Shown piece after piece: positions 29,028 to 40,116 of a stretch of DNA of 64,000 bases. How positions within the stretch are numbered: position 1 is the first letter of the stretch; the number at the start of each line of letters is the position of its first letter. The position numbers and the translations under genes were made by a program. The notes beneath the pieces are model-generated. The model made no database searches and was not told the DNA's origin. It worked only from the letters and a program-made list of their open reading frames with translations. Source of the DNA: Comamonas sp. BIGb0124 (GTDB lineage: Bacteria; Pseudomonadota; Gammaproteobacteria; Burkholderiales; Burkholderiaceae_C); contig NZ_RJVF01000011.1 in assembly GCF_003752175.1 (NCBI RefSeq), positions 62,001 through 126,000 on the forward strand, given 5' to 3'.

Positions 29028-29942
29028 TCAGGGATTCGGGTTCTCGGGGGGCAGATGGGCCAGCGCGGCGCGCTCGCGTTCATGCCGCCACTCCACGACG
29101 GATTTGATCACCAGCGTCAGCAGGGCCAGCAGGGCCAGCAGCGAGGCGACTGCAAAACCGGCCTGGATCTGAAACTCGTTGTACAGGATCTCGACGTGCA
29201 GCGGAATCGTGTTGGTCTCGCCGCGCAGATGGCCCGAAACCACCGAGACGGCGCCGAATTCTCCCATGGCGCGGGCATTGCAGAGAATCACGCCGTAGAG
29301 CAGGCCCCACTTGATGTTGGGCAGCGTCACGCGCCAGAAGGTCTGCCAGCCGCTGGCACCCAGCACGATGGCCGCCTGCTCCTCGTCGTTGCCCTGGGCC
29401 TGCATCAGCGGAATGAGTTCACGCGCGATCAGCGGCAGGGTCACGAAAGCCGTGGCGATGATGATGCCCGGCACGGCGAAGATGATCTTGATGTTGTGCT
29501 CCAGCAGCCAGGGGCCGAGCCAGCCCTGTGCGCCGAAAACCAGCACGAAGGCCAGGCCGACCACGATGGGCGAGACGGAGAACGGCAGGTCGATCAGCGT
29601 CGTCAGCAGAGCCTTGCCGCGGAATTCGAACTTGGCGATGGCCCAGGCCGCAGCCACGCCGAAGACCAGGTTGACGACCACGCTGACCAGTGCGGTCACC
29701 AGCGTCAGGCGGATGGCTGCCCACGCGTCGGGTTCGTCGAGCGCCCGGAAATACGCTTCGTAGCCCTTGCGCAGCGCTTCGGCAAAGACCGTCAGCAAGG
29801 GCAGGACCAGGAACAGCGTGAGGAAAACCAGCGCCAGGCCGATCAGCGTACGCCGCACCCAGGGCGACTCGGTGGCCGAGGCCGCCGTGACACGCTGGCC
29901 GTTGCGCGGCGCCGTGATGGCCGAAGAAACGATGCCGCTCAT
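29028..29942 (-). CDS. cysW: Sulfate ABC transporter permease CysW
   Basis: A 304-residue inner-membrane permease with about six spans. The conserved cytoplasmic EAA loop is in LGASGWQTFWRVTLPNIKWGLLYG near residue 200. The segment GEFGAVSVVSGHLRGETNTI, strongly conserved in CysW, is near 235, and LPFSVSPIVVGLAFVLVFG precedes it. It overlaps the cysT stop by 4 bases, giving translational coupling. A short hydrophilic N-terminus of about 28 residues comes before the first span. Confidence 0.95.
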   Translation of the reverse strand: MSGIVSSAITAPRNGQRVTAASATESPWVRRTLIGLALVFLTLFLVLPLLTVFAEALRKGYEAYFRALDEPDAWAAIRLTLVTALVSVVVNLVFGVAAAWAIAKFEFRGKALLTTLIDLPFSVSPIVVGLAFVLVFGAQGWLGPWLLEHNIKIIFAVPGIIIATAFVTLPLIARELIPLMQAQGNDEEQAAIVLGASGWQTFWRVTLPNIKWGLLYGVILCNARAMGEFGAVSVVSGHLRGETNTIPLHVEILYNEFQIQAGFAVASLLALLALLTLVIKSVVEWRHERERAALAHLPPENPNP

Positions 29943-30850
29943 TGGGTACTCCCCCCGGTTAGGCGACGCTGCCAGGCCTGCAGGCCGTTGATGATCAGCA
30001 GCAGGATGAAGGACACGATCAGCAGCACCACGGCCACTGCGGAGGCGCCGGCATAGTCGAACTGTTCGAGCTTGACCAGGATCAGCAGCGGCGTGATTTC
30101 CGACACCATGGGCATGTTGCCCGCGATGAAGACCACCGAGCCGTATTCACCCACCGAGCGCGCAAACGCCATGGCAAAACCGGTCAGCAGGGCCGGTGCG
30201 ATGGTCGGCAGCAGCACCTTGACGAAGATCTGCAGCCGGGTCGCGCCCAGGCTCGCTGCGGCTTCCTCGAGCTCTTTTTCGGCATCCTCGAGCACGGGTT
30301 GCACCGTTCTCACGACAAAAGGCAAGCCGATGAAGATCAGTGCGACCACGATGCCGGCGGGCTTGTAGGCCAACTGGATGCCCAGAGGCTCCAGGTACTG
30401 GCCGATCCAGCCATTGCCAGCCAGCAAGGCCGTCAGGGCGATGCCGGCGACGGCCGTGGGCAGTGCGAACGGCAGGTCGACCAGCGCATCGACGATCTTC
30501 TTGCCCGGAAACTGGTAACGCACCAGCACCCAGGCCACCAGCAGGCCAAAGAACAGGTTGATCACCGCGGCAAACAGCGAGCTGCCGAAGGTGACTCGGT
30601 ACGAGGCCATCACGCGCGGCGAAAACGCCGCGGTGACGAACTCGCCCCAGCTCAGGCCCGAGGCCTTGAAGAACAGCGCGGCCAGCGGGATGAACACCAG
30701 CAAGCCGAGGTAGAGGAGCGAGAAGCCCAGCGTCAGGCCGAAACCAGGCAGGACACGCCGGCGCTTGAGCACGACACGGCCTTGCGGCCCGCCGTGCAAC
30801 GGAGAGGCCGCGGCCGAAGCCGCGGCAAACGAAGAGGGAGGCAAACTCAT
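29939..30850 (-). CDS. cysT: Sulfate ABC transporter permease CysT (CysU)
   Basis: A 303-residue partner permease with about six spans. LPFALPTAVAGIALTALLAGNG (near residue 130), the EAA-type loop LGATRLQIFVKVLLPTIAPALL (near 200) and SVGEYGSVVFIAGNMPMVSEI (near 227) are CysT hallmarks. The first 30 residues (Ala/Ser-rich) are poorly conserved, so a downstream start is possible. It sits 28 bases after sbp and overlaps cysW, clearly one operon for sulfate and thiosulfate import. Confidence 0.95.
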   Translation of the reverse strand: MSLPPSSFAAASAAASPLHGGPQGRVVLKRRRVLPGFGLTLGFSLLYLGLLVFIPLAALFFKASGLSWGEFVTAAFSPRVMASYRVTFGSSLFAAVINLFFGLLVAWVLVRYQFPGKKIVDALVDLPFALPTAVAGIALTALLAGNGWIGQYLEPLGIQLAYKPAGIVVALIFIGLPFVVRTVQPVLEDAEKELEEAAASLGATRLQIFVKVLLPTIAPALLTGFAMAFARSVGEYGSVVFIAGNMPMVSEITPLLILVKLEQFDYAGASAVAVVLLIVSFILLLIINGLQAWQRRLTGGSTQ

Positions 30851-30878
30851 GGTCAGCGACTGGCAGCGCGGCGCAGCA

Positions 30879-31874
30879 TCACTTCTTCAGGTAGATCTGG
30901 TCGAACGTGCCGCCATCCACGAAATGGGTCTTGTCGGCCTTGGGCCAGCCGCCGAAGGCGCCGTCGATGGTCACCAGCTCAAGCTTGGGGAACTGGGCCG
31001 CGTACTTGGCGACGGCCTTCTCGCCGGTCGGGCGGTAGAAGTTCTTGCCGATCAGGTCCTGCGCTTCGTCGGAATACAGATGCTTGAGGTATTCGGTGGC
31101 GACTTCACGGGTGCCATTGCGGTCGACATTCTTGTCGACCACGGCGACCGTCGGTTCGGTCTTGATGCTCACGCTGGGCACCACGATCTCGAACTTGTCG
31201 CTGCCGAACTCCTTGAGCGCCAGGAAAGCTTCGTTTTCCCAGGCCAGCAGCACGTCGCCCACGCCGCGTTGCGTGAACGTGATGGTGGAGCCGCGTGCGC
31301 CAGAGTCCAGAACCGGCACATTGCCGTAGACCTTGGTGACGAATTCCTTGGCGCCGGCATCGCCGTTGAAGTGGCGGCGGCCATATTCCCAGGCCGCCAG
31401 GTAGTTCCACTTGGCGCCGGCCGAGGTCTTGGGATTGGGCGTGATCACGGCCACACCGGACTTGGACAGGTCGCCCCAGTCCTTGATGCCCTTGGGATTG
31501 CCCTTCTTGACCAGGAACACGATGGTCGAGGTGTAGGGCGCCGAGTTCAGGGGCAGGCGTTTCTGCCAGTCGGCCTGCACCAGACCGCCATGGGTGACGA
31601 GTGCATCGACGTCGGGGGCCAGACCCAGGGTGACCACATCCGCATTGACGCCGTCGATGACCGAACGGGCCTGCTTGGTCGATCCACCATGGGTGTTCTT
31701 GATCGTCAGGTCCTGACCGGACTTTTGCTTCCAGTACTGAGCAAACGACTTGTTGTACTGGTCGTACAGCTCGCGCGTCGGGTCGTACGACACATTGATG
31801 ATCTCGACAGCATGAAGCTGGGTGCTGAGGGCCAGGCCGGCCACGGTGGCCAGAATCAAACGACGCAGTGACAT
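30879..31874 (-). CDS. sbp: Periplasmic sulfate-binding protein
   Basis: A 331-residue secreted binding protein. The start at 31874 gives [22 protein letters not shown], a clean signal peptide with cleavage likely after HA, and GGAG stands 8 bases upstream. The mature N-terminus [19 protein letters not shown] and the ligand loop [14 protein letters not shown] (about residues 60-73) are diagnostic; [25 protein letters not shown] lies near 205. It delivers sulfate or thiosulfate to CysTWA. It is the first gene of the operon, so CysB-type regulation would act in the gap 31875-32075. I could not define an operator. Confidence 0.95.
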   Translation of the reverse strand: MSLRRLILATVAGLALSTQLHAVEIINVSYDPTRELYDQYNKSFAQYWKQKSGQDLTIKNTHGGSTKQARSVIDGVNADVVTLGLAPDVDALVTHGGLVQADWQKRLPLNSAPYTSTIVFLVKKGNPKGIKDWGDLSKSGVAVITPNPKTSAGAKWNYLAAWEYGRRHFNGDAGAKEFVTKVYGNVPVLDSGARGSTITFTQRGVGDVLLAWENEAFLALKEFGSDKFEIVVPSVSIKTEPTVAVVDKNVDRNGTREVATEYLKHLYSDEAQDLIGKNFYRPTGEKAVAKYAAQFPKLELVTIDGAFGGWPKADKTHFVDGGTFDQIYLKK

Positions 31875-32075
31875 GGATATGCTCCGGATGAGAGAAACTG
31901 TGGGGATGCGACGGTCAATCTGGACCATCGCTTATGACTGCAGGTATGCTAGATCCAGCTTCTTATTCAACAAACGACAGATTGATCATTTGTTTATGCG
32001 TTTTGCGCAGAAGCTCCTGCGTTTCTTGATGAGCGGTCCTGCCTTCGCCCTGCGGCTTCTCGCCTCCTGACGCCC

Positions 32076-33488
32076 ATGCCCCAATCCTCCCGGCCCCTGC
32101 CCCGCTCCGACACGCCGAGCCCGACGACCGAGCCCCCTGTGGCGCCGCCGCTGCAAAGCACCGCCGGCGGACTGCGCGGCTGGCTGGCCAGCCTGAAGAT
32201 CTACCGCGAGCCGGCCAGCCTGCGCATGGTGCTGCTGGGCTTCTCGGCCGGCCTGCCGCTGCTGCTGGTGCTGGGCACGCTGTCGTTCTGGCTGCGCAAG
32301 GCCGGCATCGACCGGGCCACCATCGGATTTCTGTCCTGGGTCGGGCTGGTCTATGCGTTCAAGTGGTGCTGGGCGCCGCTGGTCGACCGGCTGCCCATCC
32401 CCTGGCTCACCCGCTGGCTGGGCCGGCGCCGCAGCTGGCTGCTGCTGGCGCAATGCGGTGTCGCAGCCGGCCTGCTGGGCATGGCGAGCAACCCGCCCGA
32501 ACACGCACTGGCCCCGCTGGTCTGGTGCGCGCTCCTGGTGGCCCTGGCCTCGGCCACGCAAGACATCGCGCTCGACGCCTACCGCATCGAATCGGCCGAG
32601 GCCCGCAAGCAAGCCGCGCTGGCCGCCACCTACCAGACCGGTTACCGGCTGGGCATGATCTGGGCGGGCGCCGGTGCACTGTGGCTGGTCTCCCAGTCCC
32701 TGGGTGCCGACAGCGGTGCCGGGGCCTACCAGGCCTCGGCGTGGTCCAAGGCCTATGCGGTGATGGCCGGGTCCATGCTGCTGGGCATTGCCACCACGCT
32801 GCTCTCGCCCGAGCCGCCCGCCAAGCCGCACCCGCCGGCCCACAGCGTGGCCGAGTGGCTCGACGGCGCCCTGGTCCAGCCCTTCGCCGACTTCATCCGG
32901 CGCTACCGCTGGCATGCCGCGCTCATCCTGGCGCTGATCGCCACCTATCGCATCAGCGACGTGGTCATGGGCATCATGGCCAACCCGTTCTATGTGGACA
33001 TGGGGTACACCGAAGGCGAGGTCGCCACCGTCACCAAGGTCTACGGCATCGTCATGACGCTGGTCGGCGCTTTCGTGGGCGGCGCGCTGGCCATGCGGCT
33101 GGGGGTCATGCGGGTGCTGATGCTGGGGGCCGTGCTGTCGGCCGGCACGAATGTGATGTTCGCCTGGCTGGCCGGCCGCGGGCACGACGTGCATGCCCTC
33201 GTGTGGGTGGTCTCGGCGGACAACCTCTCGGGCGGCATCGCCTCGGCCGCCTTCATCGCCTATCTTTCGAGCCTGACCAATATCCAGTACTCGGCCACCC
33301 AGTACGCCCTGTTTTCCTCCATGATGATGCTGGTGCCCAAGTGGCTGGCCGGCTTCTCCGGGGTCTATGTGGATGCCCACGGCTACGCAGCCTTCTTCAA
33401 CAGCACGGCGCTGCTGGGCCTGCCGGTGCTGCTGCTGGTCTGGCTGGCAGCCCGCCAGGACGCCAGACGGGCCGCCGATACGCCATGA
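32076..33488 (+). CDS. ampG: Muropeptide permease AmpG
   Basis: A 470-residue major-facilitator protein with about 12-14 spans. The conserved opening LLGFSAGLPLLLVLGTLSFWLRKAGID lies at about residues 53-79, and FKWCWAPLVDRLPIP and ATQDIALDAYRIE (near 165) are AmpG signatures. It imports GlcNAc-anhydroMurNAc peptides for cell-wall recycling and indirectly affects AmpC-type induction. The N-terminal 45 residues are Pro/Ser-rich and cytosolic. It fits with amgK at 45037, another recycling gene. It is divergent from sbp. Confidence 0.9.
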   Translation: MPQSSRPLPRSDTPSPTTEPPVAPPLQSTAGGLRGWLASLKIYREPASLRMVLLGFSAGLPLLLVLGTLSFWLRKAGIDRATIGFLSWVGLVYAFKWCWAPLVDRLPIPWLTRWLGRRRSWLLLAQCGVAAGLLGMASNPPEHALAPLVWCALLVALASATQDIALDAYRIESAEARKQAALAATYQTGYRLGMIWAGAGALWLVSQSLGADSGAGAYQASAWSKAYAVMAGSMLLGIATTLLSPEPPAKPHPPAHSVAEWLDGALVQPFADFIRRYRWHAALILALIATYRISDVVMGIMANPFYVDMGYTEGEVATVTKVYGIVMTLVGAFVGGALAMRLGVMRVLMLGAVLSAGTNVMFAWLAGRGHDVHALVWVVSADNLSGGIASAAFIAYLSSLTNIQYSATQYALFSSMMMLVPKWLAGFSGVYVDAHGYAAFFNSTALLGLPVLLLVWLAARQDARRAADTP

Positions 33489-33552
33489 CACGACCGGGTT
33501 TACTTAACTTTACGGATGCGACAACCGGACTTTCCGCGCCTCGCCCAGCATC

Positions 33553-34263
33553 ATGCGCATGACTCAACAGTTGCTGATGATCGAAGACGACTCCCGCCTG
33601 GCCCAGATGGTCGGTGAATACCTGCGGAAGTCGGGCTTCGGCTTTACCCACACCGATACGGCCACCGCCGGCCTCGCCCAATTGCAGGACAGCCGGGCCG
33701 ATCTGGTGATTCTCGACCTCATGCTGCCCGACATCGACGGGCTGGAGACCTGCCGCCAGATCCGCAGCCTGCCCGGCGAACTCGCCCGCACCCCCGTGCT
33801 CATGCTGACGGCCAAGGGCGACCCCATGGACCGCATCATCGGCCTGGAGATCGGGGCCGACGACTACCTGCCCAAGCCCTTCGAGCCACGTGAACTGCTG
33901 GCCCGCATCCGGGCCGTGCTGCGCCGCCGCAGCGAACCCACGGCGCCCACCACGACCCTGCTGGCCTTCGGCTCGCTGGAGATCGACCGCGACGCCCGCA
34001 CGGTGACGGTGGCCGGCAAGCCCTGCGAGCTGACCTCCTACCAGTTCGATCTGCTGGTCACCCTGGCCGAGCGCGCGGGACGCGTGCTCACCCGCGACCA
34101 GATCATGGAGGCCGTGAGGGGCCGCGAACTCGAGGCCTTCGACCGCTCGATCGACGTGCACATGGGCCGCATCCGCGCCGCGATCGAAGAGGATCCGAAA
34201 AACCCCAAGCGCATCCTCACGGTCCGCGGCGTGGGTTACGTCTTCGCCCGCCAGCAAACCTGA
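33553..34263 (+). CDS. OmpR-family response regulator (RstA-like)
   Basis: A 236-residue regulator. The receiver has Glu11-Asp12-Asp13, phospho-acceptor Asp55 (LVILDLMLPDIDG), Thr in LMLTAKGD and Lys in YLPKPFEP. The winged-helix domain shows ELTSYQFDLLVTLAERAGRV and FDRSIDVHMGRIRAAI with VRGVGYVFA. An ATG two codons in is equally possible. It lies 31 bases before its kinase and 64 bases after ampG, so it may be partly co-transcribed with ampG. The signal is unknown. Confidence 0.93.
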   Translation: MRMTQQLLMIEDDSRLAQMVGEYLRKSGFGFTHTDTATAGLAQLQDSRADLVILDLMLPDIDGLETCRQIRSLPGELARTPVLMLTAKGDPMDRIIGLEIGADDYLPKPFEPRELLARIRAVLRRRSEPTAPTTTLLAFGSLEIDRDARTVTVAGKPCELTSYQFDLLVTLAERAGRVLTRDQIMEAVRGRELEAFDRSIDVHMGRIRAAIEEDPKNPKRILTVRGVGYVFARQQT

Positions 34264-34294
34264 TCCCTGACACGACCGGCCCCTACCCTCATCG

Positions 34295-35599
34295 ATGGAC
34301 GCTTTCGCCACCCGCCCCCTGCGGCAACTCACCCAGAAACTCTACCTGCGCCTCTGGCTGGCCGTCGTGCTGGCCGTGGCCGTGCTCTCCCTGCTGGTCG
34401 GCTGGGCCTGGCAACTGGCCTCCGAGCCGCCGGTGCGCGAGGTGATCCTGCGCGACACATCGGGCATGCTCATCGGACGCGGGGTGCGTCCGCCGCCGCC
34501 GGCCGAAGAAGAAGAAATGGGCGGCGGAGGGCCGCCCGGGCCGCCCCGCCCGGGTGCGATGGGTCCCCGCCCGGGCTTCCACGGTCTGGAGATCCCGGCG
34601 CAGTTGAGCAACGGGCAGACCGTGATGGTGCAGTTGCCCCGCCCGCCGCGCGGCGGCGGCTTCTGGCGCCAGCCGCCCTTCGGCTTCACGTGGACCCTGA
34701 CGCTGGTGGCCATTGCCGTGGCATTGGCCACCTACCCCATCGTGCGCCACCTCACGCGGCGTCTCGAAACGCTGCAGCGGGGTGTCGAGAAATGGGGTGA
34801 AGGCGACCTCAGCGCCCGTGTACAGGTCCGTGGCGGCGACGAAATCGCGTTCCTGGCACGCCGCTTCAACCATTCCGCAGAACGAATCGAGGCACTCGTG
34901 ACCTCCCATAAATCCCTGCTCGCCAATGCGTCGCACGAACTGCGTTCACCGCTGACGCGCATCCGCATGGGGCTGGCCCTCATGGACGACAGCGCCAACG
35001 AGGGCCTGCGCGAAGAACTCTCGCGCTCCATCCAGGAGCTCGACCAGTTGATCGACGAAATCCTGCTCGCCAGCCGCCTCGGCGGACAGGTGGCCGATCT
35101 GGGCACGCCCGTGCCGCTCGATCTCACGGCGCTGGCTGCCGAAGAGTGTGCACGCCTGCAGATCGATCTGGTGGCCGATGCGGCCGAGGTCGACGGCATC
35201 CCCAAGCTGCTGCGCCGGCTGATGCGCAACCTGCTGGAAAACGCCCTGCGCTACGGCCAATCCAAACAATCCCATCTGGGCGAGGAAGGCGACGGCGAAC
35301 GCCTGCCGGTCTCGGCGTCGCTGCACCGGCTGCCGGATGGACGCATCGAGTTCCGGGTCAATGACCAGGGACCGGGCGTACCCGACGACCAGAAGACCCG
35401 GATCTTCGAACCGTTCTATCGCCTGCCCGGTGCCAGCGAGCGCCATGGCGGCGTCGGCCTGGGGCTGTCGCTCGTCAAGTCCATCGCCGAGCGGCATGGC
35501 GGCCAGGTCGCCTGCGAAGACCGCCCGGGTGGCGGCGCCAGCTTCGTGGTCGTGCTGCCCGCCTCGTCCGCCCGGCCGGCAGCCACCGGCCAGGCCTGA
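34295..35599 (+). CDS. Sensor histidine kinase with a Pro/Gly/Glu-rich periplasmic loop
   Basis: A 434-residue kinase. Spans lie near residues 20-41 and 130-148, with HAMP after (RHLTRRLETLQRGVEKWGEGDL). The HisKA box is ANASHELRSPLTRIRMGLAL (His near 214). The ATPase boxes are LLENALRYGQ, VNDQGPGVPDD and GVGLGLSLVKSIAERHGG. The periplasmic sensor region (about 42-128) is odd: a run of four Pro, four Glu and then many Gly/Pro replaces most of a folded domain. It is paired with the regulator just upstream. Confidence 0.92.
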   Translation: MDAFATRPLRQLTQKLYLRLWLAVVLAVAVLSLLVGWAWQLASEPPVREVILRDTSGMLIGRGVRPPPPAEEEEMGGGGPPGPPRPGAMGPRPGFHGLEIPAQLSNGQTVMVQLPRPPRGGGFWRQPPFGFTWTLTLVAIAVALATYPIVRHLTRRLETLQRGVEKWGEGDLSARVQVRGGDEIAFLARRFNHSAERIEALVTSHKSLLANASHELRSPLTRIRMGLALMDDSANEGLREELSRSIQELDQLIDEILLASRLGGQVADLGTPVPLDLTALAAEECARLQIDLVADAAEVDGIPKLLRRLMRNLLENALRYGQSKQSHLGEEGDGERLPVSASLHRLPDGRIEFRVNDQGPGVPDDQKTRIFEPFYRLPGASERHGGVGLGLSLVKSIAERHGGQVACEDRPGGGASFVVVLPASSARPAATGQA

Positions 35600-35702
35600 G
35601 AGCGGCGGGCCGCCGCGAGCGAGAGGCCCTGCCTTGCACGACATGGCCATCGACACCGGCGAAGGCTCTGCGCTGCCCCACCCTGTTCAGGCTACCCGCG
35701 TA

Positions 35703-36293
35703 TCAACGATCCCCGACAGGCTGCACAGGGGCCCCGTTGCCGGCAACGCCGGGGCTTCCCGCGTGCTCCTGCGGCAACCTGCGGTGCATGTAGCAGGCGC
35801 CATCGCCATACCCTTGCAACAGGCGCTGCATGGCCCCATCGGCCGGCACGGCCGTCTCGTATCCCAGCCGCCGCCAGAACGCCCCCGCCTGCTGGACACA
35901 CACCAGCGCCGTCAGGCGGCAACCGGCCTCCACACCCGCCTGCCAGGCACGCGCCACCAGCCGCCGGCCCACGCCGTGCCCCGCCAGTGCGGGCGCCAGG
36001 GCCAGGTCGTGCACATACAGGCAGTCTCCGGCCGGCTCGGGCTCGAAGGCCCCGTGCAGAGACGTGATGCACCCCCATGCGCTGCGGTAGGCCACCAGGT
36101 AACCCTCGGCCCGCCCTTCGGTGCAGGCCACCCACGCGGTATGCGGCGAGACCTGCCAGCGCTGGCGAATGACGGCGTCGGCCTCGAGGAAATCCGCGCC
36201 GTAGGCCAGCGCCTGGATGCGCGAGACCTCGCCCAGATCGGCCTCGGCCATCGGTCGTATCGTGATGTTTACAGAATTTTCCATCATCTGCAT
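35703..36293 (-). CDS. GNAT-family N-acetyltransferase
   Basis: A 196-residue acetyl-CoA-dependent acetyltransferase. Core motif A is YVHDLALAPALAGHGVGRRLVARA (about residues 90-113), with the GHGVGRRL loop binding the CoA pyrophosphate. The motif B region is LVCVQQAGAFWRRLGYE (about 130-146). Single-domain, no signal, so cytosolic. The C-terminal 25 residues are Gly/Ala-rich and non-conserved. An ATG three codons in is also possible. It is divergent from maeB and convergent with the two-component pair. The substrate is unknown. Confidence 0.85.
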   Translation of the reverse strand: MQMMENSVNITIRPMAEADLGEVSRIQALAYGADFLEADAVIRQRWQVSPHTAWVACTEGRAEGYLVAYRSAWGCITSLHGAFEPEPAGDCLYVHDLALAPALAGHGVGRRLVARAWQAGVEAGCRLTALVCVQQAGAFWRRLGYETAVPADGAMQRLLQGYGDGACYMHRRLPQEHAGSPGVAGNGAPVQPVGDR

Positions 36294-36297
36294 GCAT

Positions 36298-36345
36298 TTT
36301 GCTGCATCGCAGCAAATCTGGAAGCACTGTCGCGCGGCCTACAAT
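36298..36345 (+). promoter_or_regulatory. maeB promoter region with a TTTGC/GCAAA palindrome
   Basis: A perfect inverted repeat TTTGCTGC-ATC-GCAGCAAA (36298-36316) lies just upstream of a TACAAT -10 box (36340-36345). The implied start is near 36352, putting the palindrome around -54 to -36, a typical activator position. TTTGC/GCAAA half-sites recall operators of regulators of acetate and short-chain-acid metabolism, which would suit a malic enzyme, but that is inference. Confidence 0.5.
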
Positions 36346-36423
36346 GCTTTTCCCAACAGAATCTTACTTACCCGGGCGCAACGATATCTCGCCGATCGCC
36401 CTGCTTGTGGAGAACGTGACCCC

Positions 36424-38727
<2,304 letters not shown>

Positions 38728-38809
38728 GCCCGACCCGGTCGAGGGCGCACCATCCAGGTGCATTCGACCGCGGGAAACGCCCGTATGCGGCGTCTTCATG
38801 ACACACTTC

Positions 38810-38850
38810 AGCAAGCGACTGCTTAAACATTAAGCAGTCGCTTGCTTTTT
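38810..38850 (+). terminator. Rho-independent terminator of maeB
   Basis: A perfect 17-bp stem (38810-38826 with 38830-38846; AGCAAGCGACTGCTTAA and its complement) with only a three-base loop, running into TTTTT. It is unusually long and perfect for a terminator. It separates maeB from the RNase gene. Confidence 0.88.
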
Positions 38851-38921
38851 GTGCAGATATCGCGCACACTTACGCCCTTGAATTGCGGGTTAACCCGAGA
38901 CTGTGCTAGGCGAAAGACACC

Positions 38922-39326
38922 ATGCTGCAAGCGTTTGTCAATAAGTTAGGACTCACTGGCTTATTGATGGTGCTTCTGATGACATGCCCCATTTCAGGGC
39001 ATGCGCGAGAACCCCTCCCCGACCGACCGGCGGCCAGCGAACGTGCGACCCCGCTCGCCGATTTGCCCCGCCCGGCGCGTGACACATTCGCGCTGATCCT
39101 GGCCGGGGGGCCGTTTCCTCATGACAAGGACGGCAGCGTGTTTGGCAATCGTGAACGCCTCCTCCCGATACATCCGCGTGGGTACTACCGTGAGTACACG
39201 GTCCGTACGCCCGGTGTCCGCACCCGGGGCGCCAGAAGAATTGTCTGCGGGGGGCGACCTCGTACACCAGATGCCTGCTACTACACCAGTGACCACTATG
39301 CTAGCTATCGAAAAATTGCGCTCTAG
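38922..39326 (+). CDS. Secreted guanyl-specific ribonuclease (barnase/RNase N1-T1 family)
   Basis: A 134-residue protein with an N-terminal signal peptide (hydrophobic residues about 8-26, ending GHARE). The mature enzyme is of microbial RNase size. Catalytic candidates line up with barnase: Glu in YYREYTVRTPG (about residue 90), Arg in RTRGARRIVCGG (about 104) and His in YYTSDHYASYRKI (about 124). The substrate region is RDTFALILAGGPFPHDKDGSVFGNRE (about 53-78). Two Cys (VCGG and DACYY) could form a disulfide in the periplasm. It overlaps the barstar-like gene, an enzyme-inhibitor pair. Confidence 0.85.
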   Translation: MLQAFVNKLGLTGLLMVLLMTCPISGHAREPLPDRPAASERATPLADLPRPARDTFALILAGGPFPHDKDGSVFGNRERLLPIHPRGYYREYTVRTPGVRTRGARRIVCGGRPRTPDACYYTSDHYASYRKIAL

Positions 39327-39801
39327 CACCGGTACCGTCCATAACCCTGCCGCGCCGCAGGCCAGCGAACCTGCCGAGGCCAGTTCGGCCGTGGCTGCCG
39401 ACCACCATCTGCTGCGCGGCGTACGGACCAACATCGTTCAGTCGATTCGCGCCTTCCGTGCCCAGGATCTGCAGGCCACGGCCGTGCGTCTCGGCTTTCA
39501 CTTCCTGTATGCCAATCTGGCGCACGCGCAGTCCAAGCCCGAAGTGCTCGAAGCGATCGCCCGGCAGTTCACTTTTCCGCCGCATTTCGGCAAGAACTTC
39601 GACGCGCTCTACGATTGCATGACCGACCCCCTGCACAAGTCCGGCCCCCAGCCAGGCTTCGTGGTGGTGCTCGAGCAGATTCCGGCGTTCGGCAAGTTCG
39701 ACGCCGAAGCCCGGGAGCAATTGCTCGACATCTTCCGCGACGCGGCCGATTACTGGGCCGAGCGCAAGATTCCATTCCGCTGTTTCTATTCTTTTCTGTA
39801 G
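39271..39801 (+). CDS. Barstar-family ribonuclease inhibitor
   Basis: The barstar fold occupies the C-terminal 90 residues. QATAVRLGFHFLYANLAHAQS-KPEVLEAIARQF and PPHFGKNFDALYDCMTD (the conserved F-G-x-N-x-D-A-x-x-D motif that covers the barnase active site) lead to GFVVVLEQIPAF and the helix EAREQLLDIFRDAADYWAERKI. The N-terminal 70 residues are Ala/Thr/Ser-rich and not conserved. Starts at 39271, 39298 or even 39121 are possible, none with a good Shine-Dalgarno; all overlap the RNase gene. With no signal peptide it would protect the cytosol from unexported RNase. Confidence 0.85.
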   Translation: MPATTPVTTMLAIEKLRSSTGTVHNPAAPQASEPAEASSAVAADHHLLRGVRTNIVQSIRAFRAQDLQATAVRLGFHFLYANLAHAQSKPEVLEAIARQFTFPPHFGKNFDALYDCMTDPLHKSGPQPGFVVVLEQIPAFGKFDAEAREQLLDIFRDAADYWAERKIPFRCFYSFL

Positions 39802-40116
39802 CCCGTTCCGCACACGAAGGCCAAGCGGAACGGGCGATCGAGGTCCCCAGGAAAGCCAACGTCGTCAGCAAGGTGTTCACCGAAACGCTGGTCGACGTGA
39901 CGCCCCAGGCGCTGTGCATGAGCAGCCCGTTCAACGCCAGCTACTGGCGCGCCGTGGCCTGACCGACGCGCCGCGCGGCTCCGGTGACCCGGACACGGCC
40001 TGCGGCATCGCATCGGCGGCCGGCGGCGACCGGAACGGCGCTCGCGCCTGCCGCAAAAATCGAAAGCCCTTGCGTGCCTGCGGCACCAAGGGCTTTTTTG
40101 CGGGCAGAGAAAAGAC
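39802..40116. other. Intergenic region between the barstar-like gene and rsmA
   Basis: About 315 bases. No supported gene; the small frames here have no family resemblance. Its only clear element is the terminator near its right end. No RNA gene was recognised. Confidence 0.5.
40063..40099 (+). terminator. Bidirectional terminator between the barstar-like gene and rsmA
   Basis: Outer stem AAAGCCCTT/AAGGGCTTT (40063-40071, 40088-40096) with an inner GTGCC/GGCAC stem (40074-40078, 40082-40086), followed by six T on the plus strand. A-rich bases at 40056-40060 give some U-tract on the minus strand, where it stands 18 bases after the rsmA stop. Confidence 0.8.
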
